From Oscillospiraceae bacterium (GTDB lineage Bacteria > Bacillota > Clostridia > Oscillospirales > Ruminococcaceae), in NCBI GenBank assembly GCA_003512525.1, contig DOQG01000071.1, positions 3,033-67,032 on the forward strand: DNA of 64,000 bases, in the 5' to 3' direction. The position numbers were made by a program, and so were the translations under genes. The notes beneath the pieces are model-generated. The model was given only the letters and a program-made list of their open reading frames with translations. It was not told the origin of the DNA and did no database searches. Below are positions 9,682-19,710 of the stretch, piece after piece. Within the stretch, counting starts at the first letter, position 1; each line of letters opens with the position of its first letter.

Positions 9682-9715
9682 GAGCTTTCTGTGTCATTAT
9701 AGAAAGCTCTTTATT
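9682..9715 (+). terminator. Terminator after tig
   Basis: GAGCTTTCT (9682-9690) pairs with AGAAAGCTC (9701-9709), a 9-bp stem with a 10-base loop, followed by TTTATTGT. It separates tig from clpP. Confidence 0.75.
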
Positions 9716-9747
9716 GTCTGTATGAAATTAAGAAAGGCAGGAGTTTT

Positions 9748-10335
9748 ATGAGTTTAGTACCGACCGTCATTGAACAGACAGGCAGAGGAGAGAGAGCATA
9801 CGACATTTTTTCAAGACTGCTTAACGACAGAATTATCATGCTTAACGAAGAAGTAAACAATGTTACTGCGGGACTTGTTGTTGCACAGTTACTGTTTCTT
9901 GAAGGACAGGATCCGGATAAGGATATCAGCCTTTATATCAACAGCCCCGGCGGTTCTATCTCTGCCGGCATGGCAATATATGACACAATGAATTACATCA
10001 AGTGTGATGTATCCACAATCTGTGTAGGTATGGCGGCTTCTATGGGCGCATTCCTGCTTTCAAGCGGCGCTAAGGGCAAGCGTTTCTGCCTGCCGAACTC
10101 GGAAGTTATGATACACCAGCCCCTTATAAGCGGCGGACTGAGCGGTCAGCAGACCGATATCACAATCCACGCAAAGTATCTTGAAAAGACAAGAGAAACG
10201 CTTGAAAAGATAATGGCAGACAACTGTGGCAAGAGCTATGAACAGCTCCACAAGGACTGCGAACGAGATAACTTCCTTTCAGCAGAAGAGGCTTGTGCTT
10301 ACGGTCTTGTTGACAAGGTAATTGCAAAGAGATAA
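9748..10335 (+). CDS. clpP: ATP-dependent Clp protease proteolytic subunit
   Basis: 195 residues, normal length. Catalytic Ser98 lies in G-M-A-A-S-M-G-A-F and His123 in M-I-H-Q-P; an Asp in E-R-D-N-F near 172 completes the triad. It forms the 14-mer barrel fed by ClpX and ClpC; a ClpC-type ATPase is encoded at 57.5 kb. No clear promoter was found in the 80 bases after the tig terminator. Confidence 0.98.
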   Translation: MSLVPTVIEQTGRGERAYDIFSRLLNDRIIMLNEEVNNVTAGLVVAQLLFLEGQDPDKDISLYINSPGGSISAGMAIYDTMNYIKCDVSTICVGMAASMGAFLLSSGAKGKRFCLPNSEVMIHQPLISGGLSGQQTDITIHAKYLEKTRETLEKIMADNCGKSYEQLHKDCERDNFLSAEEACAYGLVDKVIAKR

Positions 10336-10357
10336 TCAGTTGAAAGGAAATTAACCA

Positions 10358-11647
10358 ATGCTTAGATGCAGTTTCTGTGAAAGAACCGAAGATCAGGTCG
10401 AGCGAATCATATACGGCGCAAGCGGCTGTATATGCAACGACTGCATAGTGGCATCATATCAGATGCTTATGGAGCAGGAGGGCAAGGCAGGATCAAAAAA
10501 GTCTAAAGTCAAGCATGAGGAAGAGCATGAGCTTATCAAGCCGGTTGATCTCAAGGCGATACTTGATAAATATATTGTCGGTCAGGACGAAGCCAAGAAG
10601 ACGATCTGCGTTTCCGTATACAATCATTATAAAAAGAATTTTTGCGGTGATGATGAAAAAGCAGATGAGATAGAGCTTCAGAAGAGCAATGTGCTTCTGC
10701 TCGGTCCTACCGGAGTAGGAAAGACGATGATAGCACAGACGCTCGCTAATGTGCTCAAAGTACCATTTGCTATTGCAGACGCAACAACGCTCACTCAGGC
10801 AGGATATGTCGGAGAGGACGTTGAGAATGTTCTGTTAAGGCTTATTCAGGCTGCCGACTATGATATCGAAGCAGCTGAACACGGTATCATATATATTGAT
10901 GAGATAGACAAGATAACCAGAAAGTCCGAGAACACATCGATCACCCGTGATGTAAGCGGTGAGGGCGTACAGCAGGCACTGCTCAAGATAATTGAGGGCA
11001 CTGTGTCGAATGTGCCTCCGCAGGGTGGCAGAAAGCACCCCAATCAGGAGTTTATCCAGATAAACACGAAGAATATCCTGTTTATCTGCGGCGGTGCTTT
11101 TGAAGGTATCGATAAGCTGATAATGCAGAGAACAAGCTCATCTGCGCTCGGCTTCGGTGCGGATGTCAAGAGCAAGCAGGAAAATAAGATCAACGAGGCG
11201 CTCCATCAGGTTGAACCCGAGGATCTTGTAAAGTTCGGCATTATCCCCGAGCTTGTCGGCAGACTTCCTGTTATTGCGGTGCTTGATGACCTTGATGAGG
11301 ATGCACTTGTGAAGATACTGTCAGAGCCTAAGAACGCTATTTTGAAGCAGTATAAGTATATGTTCTCTCTGGACGATATCGAGCTTGAGATAACCGACGA
11401 TGCTATGCGTGCTATAGCTAAGAAAGCAGCAGAGAGAAAGACAGGCGCAAGAGGACTGAGAACAGTGGTGGAAGAAGCGCTTTCGGATACTATGTTTGAC
11501 GCTCCGAGCGATGAGAGTATAACAAAGGTCGTACTCACAGGCGAATGCGTTACCGAGGGCAAGAAGCCTGAAATAATCAGAGATGCGAATGTCGCAAAGA
11601 TGAGAAGAAGTGCGGAGAAGAAAGCACTCAAGAAGAACGCAGGCTGA
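10358..11647 (+). CDS. clpX: Clp protease ATP-binding subunit ClpX
   Basis: 429 residues. The N-terminal zinc finger uses Cys4, Cys7, Cys26 and Cys29. Walker A G-P-T-G-V-G-K-T is near residue 117, and Walker B I-Y-I-D-E-I-D follows. L-G-F-G-A near residue 265 is the ClpP-docking loop (IGF in many species, LGF here). It unfolds tagged substrates for ClpP, 22 bases upstream in the same operon. Confidence 0.97.
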   Translation: MLRCSFCERTEDQVERIIYGASGCICNDCIVASYQMLMEQEGKAGSKKSKVKHEEEHELIKPVDLKAILDKYIVGQDEAKKTICVSVYNHYKKNFCGDDEKADEIELQKSNVLLLGPTGVGKTMIAQTLANVLKVPFAIADATTLTQAGYVGEDVENVLLRLIQAADYDIEAAEHGIIYIDEIDKITRKSENTSITRDVSGEGVQQALLKIIEGTVSNVPPQGGRKHPNQEFIQINTKNILFICGGAFEGIDKLIMQRTSSSALGFGADVKSKQENKINEALHQVEPEDLVKFGIIPELVGRLPVIAVLDDLDEDALVKILSEPKNAILKQYKYMFSLDDIELEITDDAMRAIAKKAAERKTGARGLRTVVEEALSDTMFDAPSDESITKVVLTGECVTEGKKPEIIRDANVAKMRRSAEKKALKKNAG

Positions 11648-11679
11648 ACGACGGCAGATTTAAAGCTATAAATGCAATG

Positions 11680-11722
11680 CAGTCCCGACACCGTTTTCTG
11701 TGCCGGGCTGTATCTGTTTTAC
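11680..11722 (+). terminator. Terminator after clpX
   Basis: An imperfect stem pairs CAG-CCCG-CAC (11680-11691) with GTG-CGGG-CTG (11700-11710), with a bulged T and one mismatch, followed by TATCTGTTTTT. Confidence 0.6.
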
Positions 11723-11778
11723 GTTTACAGCAGAAAAAAGCCGCAACGCAATAAATAATAAAATTTTTAAAAATGGTA

Positions 11779-11807
11779 TTTACAAAAGCGACTTTGTATG
11801 CTATAAT
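11779..11807 (+). promoter_or_regulatory. Sigma-A promoter of rpsO
   Basis: -35 TTTACA 11779-11784, 17-bp spacer, -10 TATAAT 11802-11807 preceded by TGC (extended -10). The start near 11814 leaves a leader of about 110 bases before rpsO, where S15 autoregulation could act. Confidence 0.8.
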
Positions 11808-11925
11808 ATCTTTGTTGTGCATTGCACACGATCAATTCTTGTCTTGGCTTTGTGGAGAATGCTCTTTATGAGAAACACCGTTTCCCGCCGCTATGACAAA
11901 GAAAATATTTTTAAGAGGTGTAACC

Positions 11926-12192
11926 ATGCTTTTAAAGGAAGAAAAGACAGCGGTTATCGAAGCTAACCGCACACACGAGAACGACACAGGTTCTCCCGAA
12001 GTACAGATCGCTATTCTCACAAAGAGAATAAACGACTTAACCGAACACTTAAAGACTCATAAGAAGGATCACCACTCACGCCGTGGTCTTCTTAAGATGG
12101 TTGGTCACAGACGTAATCTGTTAAACTACCTCGCTAAGAAGGATATCGAACGCTACCGTGCAATAGTAGCAAAGCTCGGTCTTCGTAAGTAA
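11926..12192 (+). CDS. rpsO: 30S ribosomal protein S15
   Basis: 88 residues from ATG 11926, the normal S15 length; AAGAGGTG at 11913-11920 is the RBS. An 11-residue upstream extension in the same frame has no [13 protein letters not shown] and H-H-S-R-R-G-L are conserved 16S-contact motifs. It is followed by pnp, as in most bacteria. Confidence 0.98.
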   Translation: MLLKEEKTAVIEANRTHENDTGSPEVQIAILTKRINDLTEHLKTHKKDHHSRRGLLKMVGHRRNLLNYLAKKDIERYRAIVAKLGLRK

Positions 12193-12202
12193 GAGTTCAA
12201 AA

Positions 12203-12235
12203 AAGGGCAGGGCATTTTTGTTCTGCCCTTTAACC
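12203..12235 (+). terminator. Hairpin after rpsO
   Basis: AAGGGCAG (12203-12210) pairs with CTGCCCTT (12223-12230), with a 12-base loop. Only a short T/A stretch follows, so it may stop transcription partly or stabilise the rpsO 3' end. Confidence 0.55.
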
Positions 12236-12263
12236 CTTATTTCAGACATCATTTTCTGACGTA

Positions 12264-12342
12264 AAGAGAAGCAGTGCAGTCAGCAATAAATTGAACGGAA
12301 TAGCGCTATTCCGCTGAATTTATTGCTAACGCTGTTTCTCTT
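12264..12342 (+). promoter_or_regulatory. Long three-segment hairpin in the pnp leader
   Basis: Three collinear helices stack into one rod: 12264-12274 with 12332-12342 (11 bp, one G-U), AGCAATAAATT 12282-12292 with AATTTATTGCT 12317-12327 (11 bp perfect), and CGGAATA 12296-12302 with TATTCCG 12307-12313 capped by GCGC. About 29 bp in total lie 22 bases before the pnp start. In E. coli the pnp leader is a long duplex cut by RNase III and then degraded by PNPase as autoregulation. The same logic here is an inference. Confidence 0.65.
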
Positions 12343-12364
12343 AAAATAAAACAGGAGGAACAAT

Positions 12365-14482
12365 ATGTTCGAGAATTACAAAACATTCAAAACGACATTT
12401 GCAGGCCGTGAGCTTATGGTCGAAACCGGTAAGGTATGCGGACTTGCAAACGGTTCTTGCTGGGTTCACTATGGCGAAACAGTCGTAATGGTAAACGTTA
12501 CAGCAAGTGCAAAGCCCAGAGAGGGCGTTGACTTTTTCCCTCTCGCAGTAGATTATGAAGAAAAGCTCTATGCAGTTGGAAAGATCCCCGGCGGCTACTT
12601 AAAGAGAGAGGGCAGACCCAGCGAAAAGGCTATCCTCAATTCACGAGTTGTTGACCGTCCCATGCGTCCTCTGTTCCCTAAGGATATGAGAAATGACGTT
12701 GCTATCGTTATGACGGTTCTCGCAGTAGATCCCGAAACACAGCCCGAGATCATCGCTATGATCGGTGCTTCTATCGCGGTTTCTATCTCCGATATTCCGT
12801 GGAACGGTCCTATCGGCGGCATCTCCGTAGGTCTTGTTGACGGTGAGATTGTTCTTATGCCTGATGCAGAGCAGAGAGCAAAGTCGGATCTTCAGCTGAC
12901 TGTTGCGTCAAGCGAGAAGAAGGTAGTAATGATCGAAGCCGGCGCAAACGAAGTTGACGATGACACAATGCTCAAGGCTATTATGGCAGGTCACGAAGAG
13001 ATCAATAAGTCACTTATCCCCTTCATCAAGCAGATTCAGGCTGAGATTGGCAAGCCTAAGTTCAGCTTCCCCTCAATGGAGGTAGATCACGATCTGTTCG
13101 AGGCCATTCAGAGCAAGTACACAGAGCAGGTTAAATTTGCTCTTGATACTGACGACAAGAATGTCCGTGAGGAGCGTTTACAGCCTATAAAGGACGCTAT
13201 CCACGCAGAGTTTGACGAGCAGTACCCCGACAAGGCTGCTATGATAGACGAGTGCATCTACAAGCTTCAGAAGTTCATTGTAAGACGTTGGCTGTTAGAC
13301 GAGCAGAAGCGTGTTGACGGCAGAGGTATGGACGAGATGCGTCCTCTCGCCGCAGAAGTAGGACTTCTCCCCAGAGTACATGGTTCAGGTCTGTTTACCC
13401 GCGGTCAGACACAGGTTATGACTATAACGACCTTAGGTCCTGTAAGCGACAGTCAGAAGCTTGACGGCATAGATGAAGAAGAAACAAAGCGTTATATGCA
13501 CCACTACAACTTCCCTGCATACTCTGTTGGTGAAACAAAAGCAAGCAGAGGACCCGGCAGACGTGAGATAGGTCACGGTGCACTTGCGCAGAGAGCGCTT
13601 GAACCTGTTATCCCTCCCGTTGAAGAGTTCCCCTATGCAATAAGACTTGTATCCGAGGTGCTTTCCTCTAACGGTTCTACATCACAGGCTTCTATATGCG
13701 GTTCTACACTTTCGCTTATGGATGCAGGCGTTCCGATAAAGTCACCCGTTGCGGGCATTTCATGCGGTCTTATCACAGAAGGTGACCGTTGGATGACAAT
13801 GGTTGATATCCAGGGTCTTGAAGATTTCTTCGGCGATATGGACTTCAAGGTTGGCGGTACACACAAGGGTATCACAGCTATCCAGATGGATCTTAAGATC
13901 GACGGACTTACACCCGAGATCATCAAGGATGCATTTGCAAAGACACACAAGGCAAGAGATTATATACTTGACGAAATCATGCTCAAGGCTATCCCCGAAC
14001 CTCGTCCCACCGTCAACAAATACGCTCCCAAGATGCTCAACTACAAAGTACCCGTTGACAAGATCAGAGAAGTTATCGGTACAGGCGGCAAGGTTATCCA
14101 GAAGCTCTGCGCTGATTACGAGGTCAAGATCGATATTGATGAAGAGGGTAACGTATTCATCTGCGGTCAGGATCTTGAAAAGGCTCAGAACTGCATAGCG
14201 ATGATAAAGGCTATAACATCTCCTCCGGAGGTCGGCGCTATTTACAAGGGCAAGGTAGTTCGCATAATGAACTTCGGCGCATTTGTTGAGATTGCTCCCG
14301 GTAAGGACGGTATGGTTCACATCTCAGAGCTTGAAAACAGAAGAGTTGAAAAGGTTGAAGATGTTGTTTCTATCGGCGATGAGATAATCGTTAAGGTTCT
14401 CGACATTGACAATCAGGGTAAGATCAGACTTTCAAGAAAGGCTGCACTTGCTGAAATCGAAGCCAAGAAGAAAAACGGCTGA
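12365..14482 (+). CDS. pnp: Polyribonucleotide nucleotidyltransferase (PNPase)
   Basis: 705 residues, full length. Two RNase PH-like domains carry motifs such as F-F-P-L-A-V-D-Y-E and G-R-R-E-I-G-H-G, joined by an all-helical linker. A KH domain (I-G-T-G-G-K near residue 575) and an S1 domain (G-K-V-V-R-I-M-N-F-G-A-F) end the protein. It is a phosphorolytic 3'-5' exoribonuclease of the degradosome. The RBS is AGGAGGA at 12353-12359, right after the leader hairpin. Confidence 0.98.
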   Translation: MFENYKTFKTTFAGRELMVETGKVCGLANGSCWVHYGETVVMVNVTASAKPREGVDFFPLAVDYEEKLYAVGKIPGGYLKREGRPSEKAILNSRVVDRPMRPLFPKDMRNDVAIVMTVLAVDPETQPEIIAMIGASIAVSISDIPWNGPIGGISVGLVDGEIVLMPDAEQRAKSDLQLTVASSEKKVVMIEAGANEVDDDTMLKAIMAGHEEINKSLIPFIKQIQAEIGKPKFSFPSMEVDHDLFEAIQSKYTEQVKFALDTDDKNVREERLQPIKDAIHAEFDEQYPDKAAMIDECIYKLQKFIVRRWLLDEQKRVDGRGMDEMRPLAAEVGLLPRVHGSGLFTRGQTQVMTITTLGPVSDSQKLDGIDEEETKRYMHHYNFPAYSVGETKASRGPGRREIGHGALAQRALEPVIPPVEEFPYAIRLVSEVLSSNGSTSQASICGSTLSLMDAGVPIKSPVAGISCGLITEGDRWMTMVDIQGLEDFFGDMDFKVGGTHKGITAIQMDLKIDGLTPEIIKDAFAKTHKARDYILDEIMLKAIPEPRPTVNKYAPKMLNYKVPVDKIREVIGTGGKVIQKLCADYEVKIDIDEEGNVFICGQDLEKAQNCIAMIKAITSPPEVGAIYKGKVVRIMNFGAFVEIAPGKDGMVHISELENRRVEKVEDVVSIGDEIIVKVLDIDNQGKIRLSRKAALAEIEAKKKNG

Positions 14483-14505
14483 TAAAAGCTTAGAATTGAT
14501 AAAAC

Positions 14506-14536
14506 AGACCTGTGGGATACTCCCGCAGGTCTTTTT
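14506..14536 (+). terminator. Terminator after pnp
   Basis: An 11-bp stem with one G-U: AGACCTGTGGG (14506-14516) with CCCGCAGGTCT (14522-14532), loop ATACT, then TTTTT. Strong intrinsic terminator. Confidence 0.9.
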
Positions 14537-14551
14537 ATGTGCATTTTCGGC

Positions 14552-14580
14552 TTGCAATGACACGTTGTTTGTGATATACT
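14552..14580 (+). promoter_or_regulatory. Sigma-A-like promoter of tepA
   Basis: -35 TTGCAA 14552-14557, 17-bp spacer, -10 TATACT 14575-14580. It lies between the pnp terminator and tepA. Confidence 0.65.
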
Positions 14581-14678
14581 TATACTGTATCATTATGCGA
14601 TAACAGCGTACTTTGCTGTATATTTTCAGCTCTTTTGCAGAAAATATCAAGAGAAAATTTCAGCAAAGGAGCAGGTTT

Positions 14679-15581
14679 ATGAATAAAGATAACAGCATAA
14701 ATGATGAACGAACCGACGAAGGAAATGAAGAGCAGGTAACTGCGGATCAGCCGTCCGATAACGGCGTATTCGCTTCTGCTAATGCGGAGCATAACATACA
14801 CTGCCTTAATGTCATAGGTCAGATCGAGGGGCACTATATCCTACCGCCGCAGAACAAAACAACAAAATATGAGCATATTATGCCGGCTCTTGTGGCTATT
14901 GAGCAGGATATGAGCATAGAGGGACTGCTTATAATACTCAATACCGTCGGAGGAGATGTCGAGGCGGGGCTTGCCATATCGGAACTTATCGCAGGAATGT
15001 CGAAGCCCACGGTTTCGATAGTAGTCGGCGGCGGTCACTCAATAGGTGTACCGCTTGCGGTAAGTGCAAGAAAGAGCTTTATTGTGCCGTCTGCAACAAT
15101 GACTATACACCCCGTCAGAATGAACGGGCTTTTGCTCGGCATACCTCAGACGTTATCGTATTTTGAGCGTATGCAGGAGAGGATAATCAACTTTGTCAGT
15201 AAGAACAGCGATATAAAGCCCGAACGTTTTAGAGAGCTTATGATGAAGAAAGATGAACTTGTTATGGACGTGGGTTCGGTGCTTGACGGTGAAACGGCCG
15301 TCAACGAAGGGCTTATTGACAGCCTCGGAGGACTCAGTGACGCGGTGCAGTGCCTGTATTCGCTTATCGAAAATAACGGCTCTGCTAAAAGTAAGAAAGA
15401 TACAGCTTCAGATCCGACTGCAGATAAAAAGAAAACCCCTTCATCATCAAAAAAATCAGTACGAAGCACACGGGAAAAGGGGAAAGTTACAGCTAAGGTC
15501 AGCACTTTCAGGGAATATCACCCGGGTGGTGCGGAAGCTAAGTCTATGCGGGGTACTGCAAATGTTTCAGACCGTTATTGA
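14679..15581 (+). CDS. tepA: ClpP-like serine protease, TepA type
   Basis: 300 residues from ATG 14679 (AAAGGAG 14665-14671). A ClpP fold is preceded by an acidic, low-complexity N-terminus of about 40 residues. The nucleophile Ser lies in G-G-H-S-I-G-V near residue 119, and His in T-I-H-P-V-R. The last 60 residues are basic and probably disordered. TepA of Bacillus is implicated in protein translocation or early sporulation; here, as in Bacillus, it is followed by a YlzJ-like gene and lies near ftsK/spoIIIE. Confidence 0.85.
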   Translation: MNKDNSINDERTDEGNEEQVTADQPSDNGVFASANAEHNIHCLNVIGQIEGHYILPPQNKTTKYEHIMPALVAIEQDMSIEGLLIILNTVGGDVEAGLAISELIAGMSKPTVSIVVGGGHSIGVPLAVSARKSFIVPSATMTIHPVRMNGLLLGIPQTLSYFERMQERIINFVSKNSDIKPERFRELMMKKDELVMDVGSVLDGETAVNEGLIDSLGGLSDAVQCLYSLIENNGSAKSKKDTASDPTADKKKTPSSSKKSVRSTREKGKVTAKVSTFREYHPGGAEAKSMRGTANVSDRY

Positions 15582-15741
15582 TGAATACGAAGTGTTCGGC
15601 GGCGCTATGCAGTATGATAACAATGCCTATTATGCCATAGACGGCTGTGTGTTTTCATACAGTATAAATGCTGATGCAAATCATACCGAGCTATCGACTG
15701 AGCCCGGTTCATATCTCAGGTTCACGGAAATATCGATTTAG
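15562..15741 (+). CDS. Small YlzJ-like protein
   Basis: 59 residues from ATG 15562, overlapping tepA by 20 bases in another frame. The N-terminus [11 protein letters not shown] resembles YlzJ (Bacillus: short, starting LYT-type then E.VF), and the gene sits exactly where ylzJ sits, after tepA. Function unknown. The RBS is weak (GCGGGG), so translation may be coupled to tepA. Longer readings of this frame have no support. Confidence 0.65.
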   Translation: MFQTVIDEYEVFGGAMQYDNNAYYAIDGCVFSYSINADANHTELSTEPGSYLRFTEISI

Positions 15742-15821
15742 TCATTCCGGGCTTATGCCCGTACATATAATATAATAATATGCCGGAAGGCACTACAGAT
15801 TGGAAAGGAACAAAAGAAAAA

Positions 15822-16685
15822 ATGGAGTACATAAGTATAATTATTCAAGGCATTATCCAGGGACTTACCGAGTTTCTGCCGGTATCAAGCTCGGGTCACT
15901 TATCTGTGGCACAACATTTTATGAATGTCGGTGAAAACAGTCTTATAACCTCGGTAATTCTGCACCTTGGCACTCTGCTTGCGGTATTTATAGCATTCTT
16001 TCCGACTATATGGGGAATGATAAAGGAGTTTTTCCTTACAATAAAGGATATATTCACAGGAAAATTCTCATGGAAGAATATGAACGCAAACAGACGTATG
16101 ATGTTTATGGTCATAATCTCTACGGCTATGCTTGTGCCGGTGTACTTCTTCAAAGACTTTTTTACAGGTTTTGAGGGCGATAACGATATCATTTTTGAAG
16201 GTGCGGCATTCCTTTTCACGGCACTGCTTCTGTTCATGTCCGATAAGTGTGTCAAAGGCAACAAGACGGGTGATAAGATGAAGGTAGCCGATGCTGTTGC
16301 AGTCGGCGCTATGCAGTGTGTAGCGCTGTTCCCCGGTGTTTCGCGCTCCGGTTCTACAACAGCGGCAGGTCTTTTCTGCGGACTTACAAAGGAAACCGCA
16401 GTCACATTCTCATTTATACTCGGCATACCCGCGATACTCGGCGGCAGTGTGCTTGAAATTGGCAGTGCGCTTAAGAGTGATATTCAGCTTGATTGGGTTC
16501 AACTGGGCATAGGCTTTGCAGTTTCGGCAGTTGTCGGATTGCTTGCTATCGCACTTGTAAAGTGGCTCTTAAAGAAGGACAGATTCAAGATCTTCGGCTT
16601 CTATACAGCAATACTCGGTGCGGCGTGCATAGCGGTAGGAATATATGAGCTTGTTACCGGTACGCGTATTATGATCGTTATCTGA
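15822..16685 (+). CDS. uppP: Undecaprenyl-diphosphate phosphatase
   Basis: 287 residues from ATG 15822 (AAAGGAA 15804-15810). The two UppP signatures are present: G-L-T-E-F-L-P-V-S-S-S-G-H at the N-terminus and P-G-V-S-R-S-G-S-T near residue 170, within about eight hydrophobic segments. It recycles the lipid carrier for cell wall synthesis and confers bacitracin tolerance. A small hairpin CGGGC-TTAT-GCCCG sits at 15748-15761, just upstream. Confidence 0.95.
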   Translation: MEYISIIIQGIIQGLTEFLPVSSSGHLSVAQHFMNVGENSLITSVILHLGTLLAVFIAFFPTIWGMIKEFFLTIKDIFTGKFSWKNMNANRRMMFMVIISTAMLVPVYFFKDFFTGFEGDNDIIFEGAAFLFTALLLFMSDKCVKGNKTGDKMKVADAVAVGAMQCVALFPGVSRSGSTTAAGLFCGLTKETAVTFSFILGIPAILGGSVLEIGSALKSDIQLDWVQLGIGFAVSAVVGLLAIALVKWLLKKDRFKIFGFYTAILGAACIAVGIYELVTGTRIMIVI

Positions 16686-16739
16686 TAAACAGAAATTTCA
16701 TTTTATCCGACAAAATCAATGGGAGAAAGGATGTAGTAA

Positions 16740-19610
16740 ATGGCTGCAAAAAGAAATATAAATGCAGATACGGCTAAGGATACGGCAAAGACAACCAAAA
16801 GGCAAAGCAATGCCGAAAAGAAGCAACAGGAATATCTGGAGCGGCGCAAGGAAGAAATGGAAAAAGAGCAGCGCTCAAAAAGGCGCAGAAGCTCGATAAT
16901 CCTTTTTGCCATCGGCGTTTTGTTACTTCTGTTTACGATTATCGGACTGATTAGCGGTATGAGCAGAAGTGAGGGTGACAGCCTCAATATGCTTGACATG
17001 ATCTATTCGTTCCTTTGCGGAGTGTTCGGTTTTACGGTGTTCTTTACAGGTCCTATAGTGATATATGTTGCGGTATTGATAGCGACCGACAAGAGCAGAA
17101 CGAGTATTTTCACAAAAGTATTGCAGCTATCCGGCGGAATAATAATACTCAGCACAGCTATTCAGATAATATTTGTAGGTTCGGTCGGAAAGGGTACAAC
17201 GGACTTTTTTGGTGCGATAGGCAGTCTTTACACTGACGGTGTAAATCTTATCGGCGGCGGTATAATAGGCGGACTTCCTGCGTGGGCGCTGCTCTTGTTC
17301 GGAAATATCGGCGCAATAGTGATAATAATACTTATAGCTTTTGTATTTGTTATGCTCATAAGCAGAAAATCTCTTATGGATTTTCTCGGTGCTGTCGGAA
17401 AGCCAGTAAAAAAGGCGGCTGTTACCGCTAAGGAAAAGCACGCACAGCATAAAGAGGAGATAGAAGCGTTCAGGCGTGAGCAGGAGCAGCTAAGGCTTCA
17501 GGCAGAAAGTGAAAACAAGGAACGTCTTGCTCAGCTTGAGATGAATGCTGTCGGAAGTGAAAAAACAACGCTTAAGGACAGACAGAAAGAAAATATCGAA
17601 GAGCAGAAAAAAGACAGCGATAATTTCATCAACGAGCTTAACAATTATAACGGTATTGTATCTCCTAAGCCTGAAGAGGCAGTGCAGCACAGCAACGAAG
17701 TTCTACCCGATATAGCACCTGAGAGCGACATACATACTTCGTGCGAAAAACTTCCCGACCTGCCTGATACCTTGGTGACCGGCACGGATAATGCTGTCGC
17801 AAATGCGGCTTTTGAAAAGCAGAAAAGCGCATTTACAGAAGAAACAAAAGATACTGCCGCAGTCGCTGACGAATATCCGCCTTTGCCTGATTATCCTCCG
17901 GAGGAGGTTAATCCCGTTGAAGCAGCTCTCAATTCGTTCATAGAAGAAACAAACGGCGAACAGGAAGCAATAAGACAGCGCGAGGAGCAGTTTGTAAGCG
18001 ACGTAAGCGCGCCTGCTTTACAGTCCGAAGAGCCGCCCGCCGAAGAAAAAGCCGCCGGGAATGACGGCGTTAAGCAGTCGGGCGAGGACGCAGAGAACAA
18101 GCTGTATACCGTTACGATAGACCCTGACGATCACCCGCTCCCGCCGACTGCTTTGCTAGATGAGATAATGCCCGGCAAGGCACAGGAGGATATTGACAGG
18201 GAGCTTGAAACCAATGCTACGACCATTGTAGAGGCACTGAGGAGCTTCGGGGTTCAGACTAAGTGTATCGGTACTTGCCGAGGACCTTCTGTAACCAGAT
18301 ATGAATTACAGCCTGCGGCAGGCGTTAAGATTTCCAAGATCACGGGACTTGCCGATGATATAGCGCTTAATCTTGCGTCATCGGGCATTCGTATTGAAGC
18401 TCCGATACCGAATAAGCCTGCAGTCGGCATAGAGGTGCCGAATAAGATAAGAGATACCGTGCCGTTCAGACAGCTTATCGAAAGCCCTGAGATTGCTGAG
18501 AAAAAGAGCAAGCTTGCGGCGGTGCTCGGTAAGGATATCTCGGGTGAGATAGTGATCGCCGATATTGCCGAAATGCCGCATCTGCTTATTGCGGGTACTA
18601 CAGGTTCAGGTAAATCGGTATGTGTAAACTCGATAATAATGTCGATACTGTTCAGAAGCAAGCCCGAAGAAGTGCGCTTTATAATGATAGACCCGAAAGC
18701 GGTCGAATTTATGGCATATAACGGCATACCGCACCTTCTTATTCCTGTTGTGACAGATCCGAAAAAAGCCGCCGGAGCTCTTAATTGGGCGGTAGGCGAG
18801 ATGCTGAAAAGATACAGTATGTTCTCGGAATATAACGTGCGTAACATTCACGGTTTTAATTCGCTTGCGGATAAAGACCCTGAGATGAAGAAGATGGAAC
18901 AGATAGTTATCTTTATTGATGAGCTTGCCGATCTTATTATGGCATCTAAGAATGAGGTCGAGGACAGCATATGCCGACTTGCACAAATGGCGCGTGCCGC
19001 CGGTATGCATCTTGTTATCGCCACACAGCGTCCGACAGTAGATGTCGTTACCGGTCTTATCAAGGCGAATATACCCAGCCGTATCGCACTTAAAGTCAGC
19101 TCGGGTACTGACAGCCGTGTAATTATGGACGAGCAGGGTGCGGAAAAGCTTCTCGGTAAGGGTGATATGTTGTTCAAGTCTGTTTCTATGCCTAAGCCTA
19201 CACGAGTGCAGGGCTGCTGGATATCCGACAAGGAGGTCGAGCGCGTAGTTGACTTTCTCAAGAATAAATTTGAGCTTGATTATGACGATGACGTAATCAA
19301 AGAGGTCGAGCGTCAGGCTGAGCTTGTCAAGGGCAACGATAAGTCGTCGGAGAGCTCCGGCTTTGAAAGCGGTGATATCGATGTCAGCGATGATAAGCTG
19401 GAAGATGCTATCCGCATTGTTGTTGAGAACGGTCAGGCGAGTGTAAGCACACTTCAGAGAAAGCTTAAGCTCGGGTTCGGCAGAGCCGCAAGGCTTGTCG
19501 ATGTTATGGAAGAGATGGGTATTGTAGGACCGTCGCAGGGCAGTAAGCCGCGAGAGGTGCTTATGACAAAGGAACAGTATTACGAGCGCCAGATGAATAA
19601 ACAACAGTGA
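16740..19610 (+). CDS. ftsK: FtsK/SpoIIIE DNA translocase
   Basis: 956 residues. A basic N-terminus is followed by about four membrane segments (residues 55-215), a charged linker of about 270 residues rich in Glu, Pro and Lys, then the motor: Walker A G-T-T-G-S-G-K-S near residue 621 and I-F-I-D-E-L-A-D. The C-terminal winged-helix gamma domain (Q-R-K-L-K-L-G-F-G-R-A-A-R) reads KOPS/SRS sites. It pumps chromosomal DNA through the septum at division or sporulation. FtsK and SpoIIIE cannot be separated from sequence alone. RBS GAGAAAGG at 16723-16730. Confidence 0.95.
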   Translation: MAAKRNINADTAKDTAKTTKRQSNAEKKQQEYLERRKEEMEKEQRSKRRRSSIILFAIGVLLLLFTIIGLISGMSRSEGDSLNMLDMIYSFLCGVFGFTVFFTGPIVIYVAVLIATDKSRTSIFTKVLQLSGGIIILSTAIQIIFVGSVGKGTTDFFGAIGSLYTDGVNLIGGGIIGGLPAWALLLFGNIGAIVIIILIAFVFVMLISRKSLMDFLGAVGKPVKKAAVTAKEKHAQHKEEIEAFRREQEQLRLQAESENKERLAQLEMNAVGSEKTTLKDRQKENIEEQKKDSDNFINELNNYNGIVSPKPEEAVQHSNEVLPDIAPESDIHTSCEKLPDLPDTLVTGTDNAVANAAFEKQKSAFTEETKDTAAVADEYPPLPDYPPEEVNPVEAALNSFIEETNGEQEAIRQREEQFVSDVSAPALQSEEPPAEEKAAGNDGVKQSGEDAENKLYTVTIDPDDHPLPPTALLDEIMPGKAQEDIDRELETNATTIVEALRSFGVQTKCIGTCRGPSVTRYELQPAAGVKISKITGLADDIALNLASSGIRIEAPIPNKPAVGIEVPNKIRDTVPFRQLIESPEIAEKKSKLAAVLGKDISGEIVIADIAEMPHLLIAGTTGSGKSVCVNSIIMSILFRSKPEEVRFIMIDPKAVEFMAYNGIPHLLIPVVTDPKKAAGALNWAVGEMLKRYSMFSEYNVRNIHGFNSLADKDPEMKKMEQIVIFIDELADLIMASKNEVEDSICRLAQMARAAGMHLVIATQRPTVDVVTGLIKANIPSRIALKVSSGTDSRVIMDEQGAEKLLGKGDMLFKSVSMPKPTRVQGCWISDKEVERVVDFLKNKFELDYDDDVIKEVERQAELVKGNDKSSESSGFESGDIDVSDDKLEDAIRIVVENGQASVSTLQRKLKLGFGRAARLVDVMEEMGIVGPSQGSKPREVLMTKEQYYERQMNKQQ

Positions 19611-19710
19611 TTTTTGTGACGTTATCTAAGGCTTGCGCTTATGCATAGGTTGCAGGCTTACAACGAATACATTTAACTCAAACGGTCATAAACCGGGAAA
19701 GGAATTTAAT

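Noticed and set aside
9056..9697. 213-residue - strand frame opposite tig
   Set aside because: Antisense to trigger factor; Leu/Cys/Val-rich shadow with no RBS.
18606..19604. 332-residue - strand frame inside ftsK
   Set aside because: Mirror of a strongly conserved coding region; His/Leu/Arg-rich, as expected of antisense translation.
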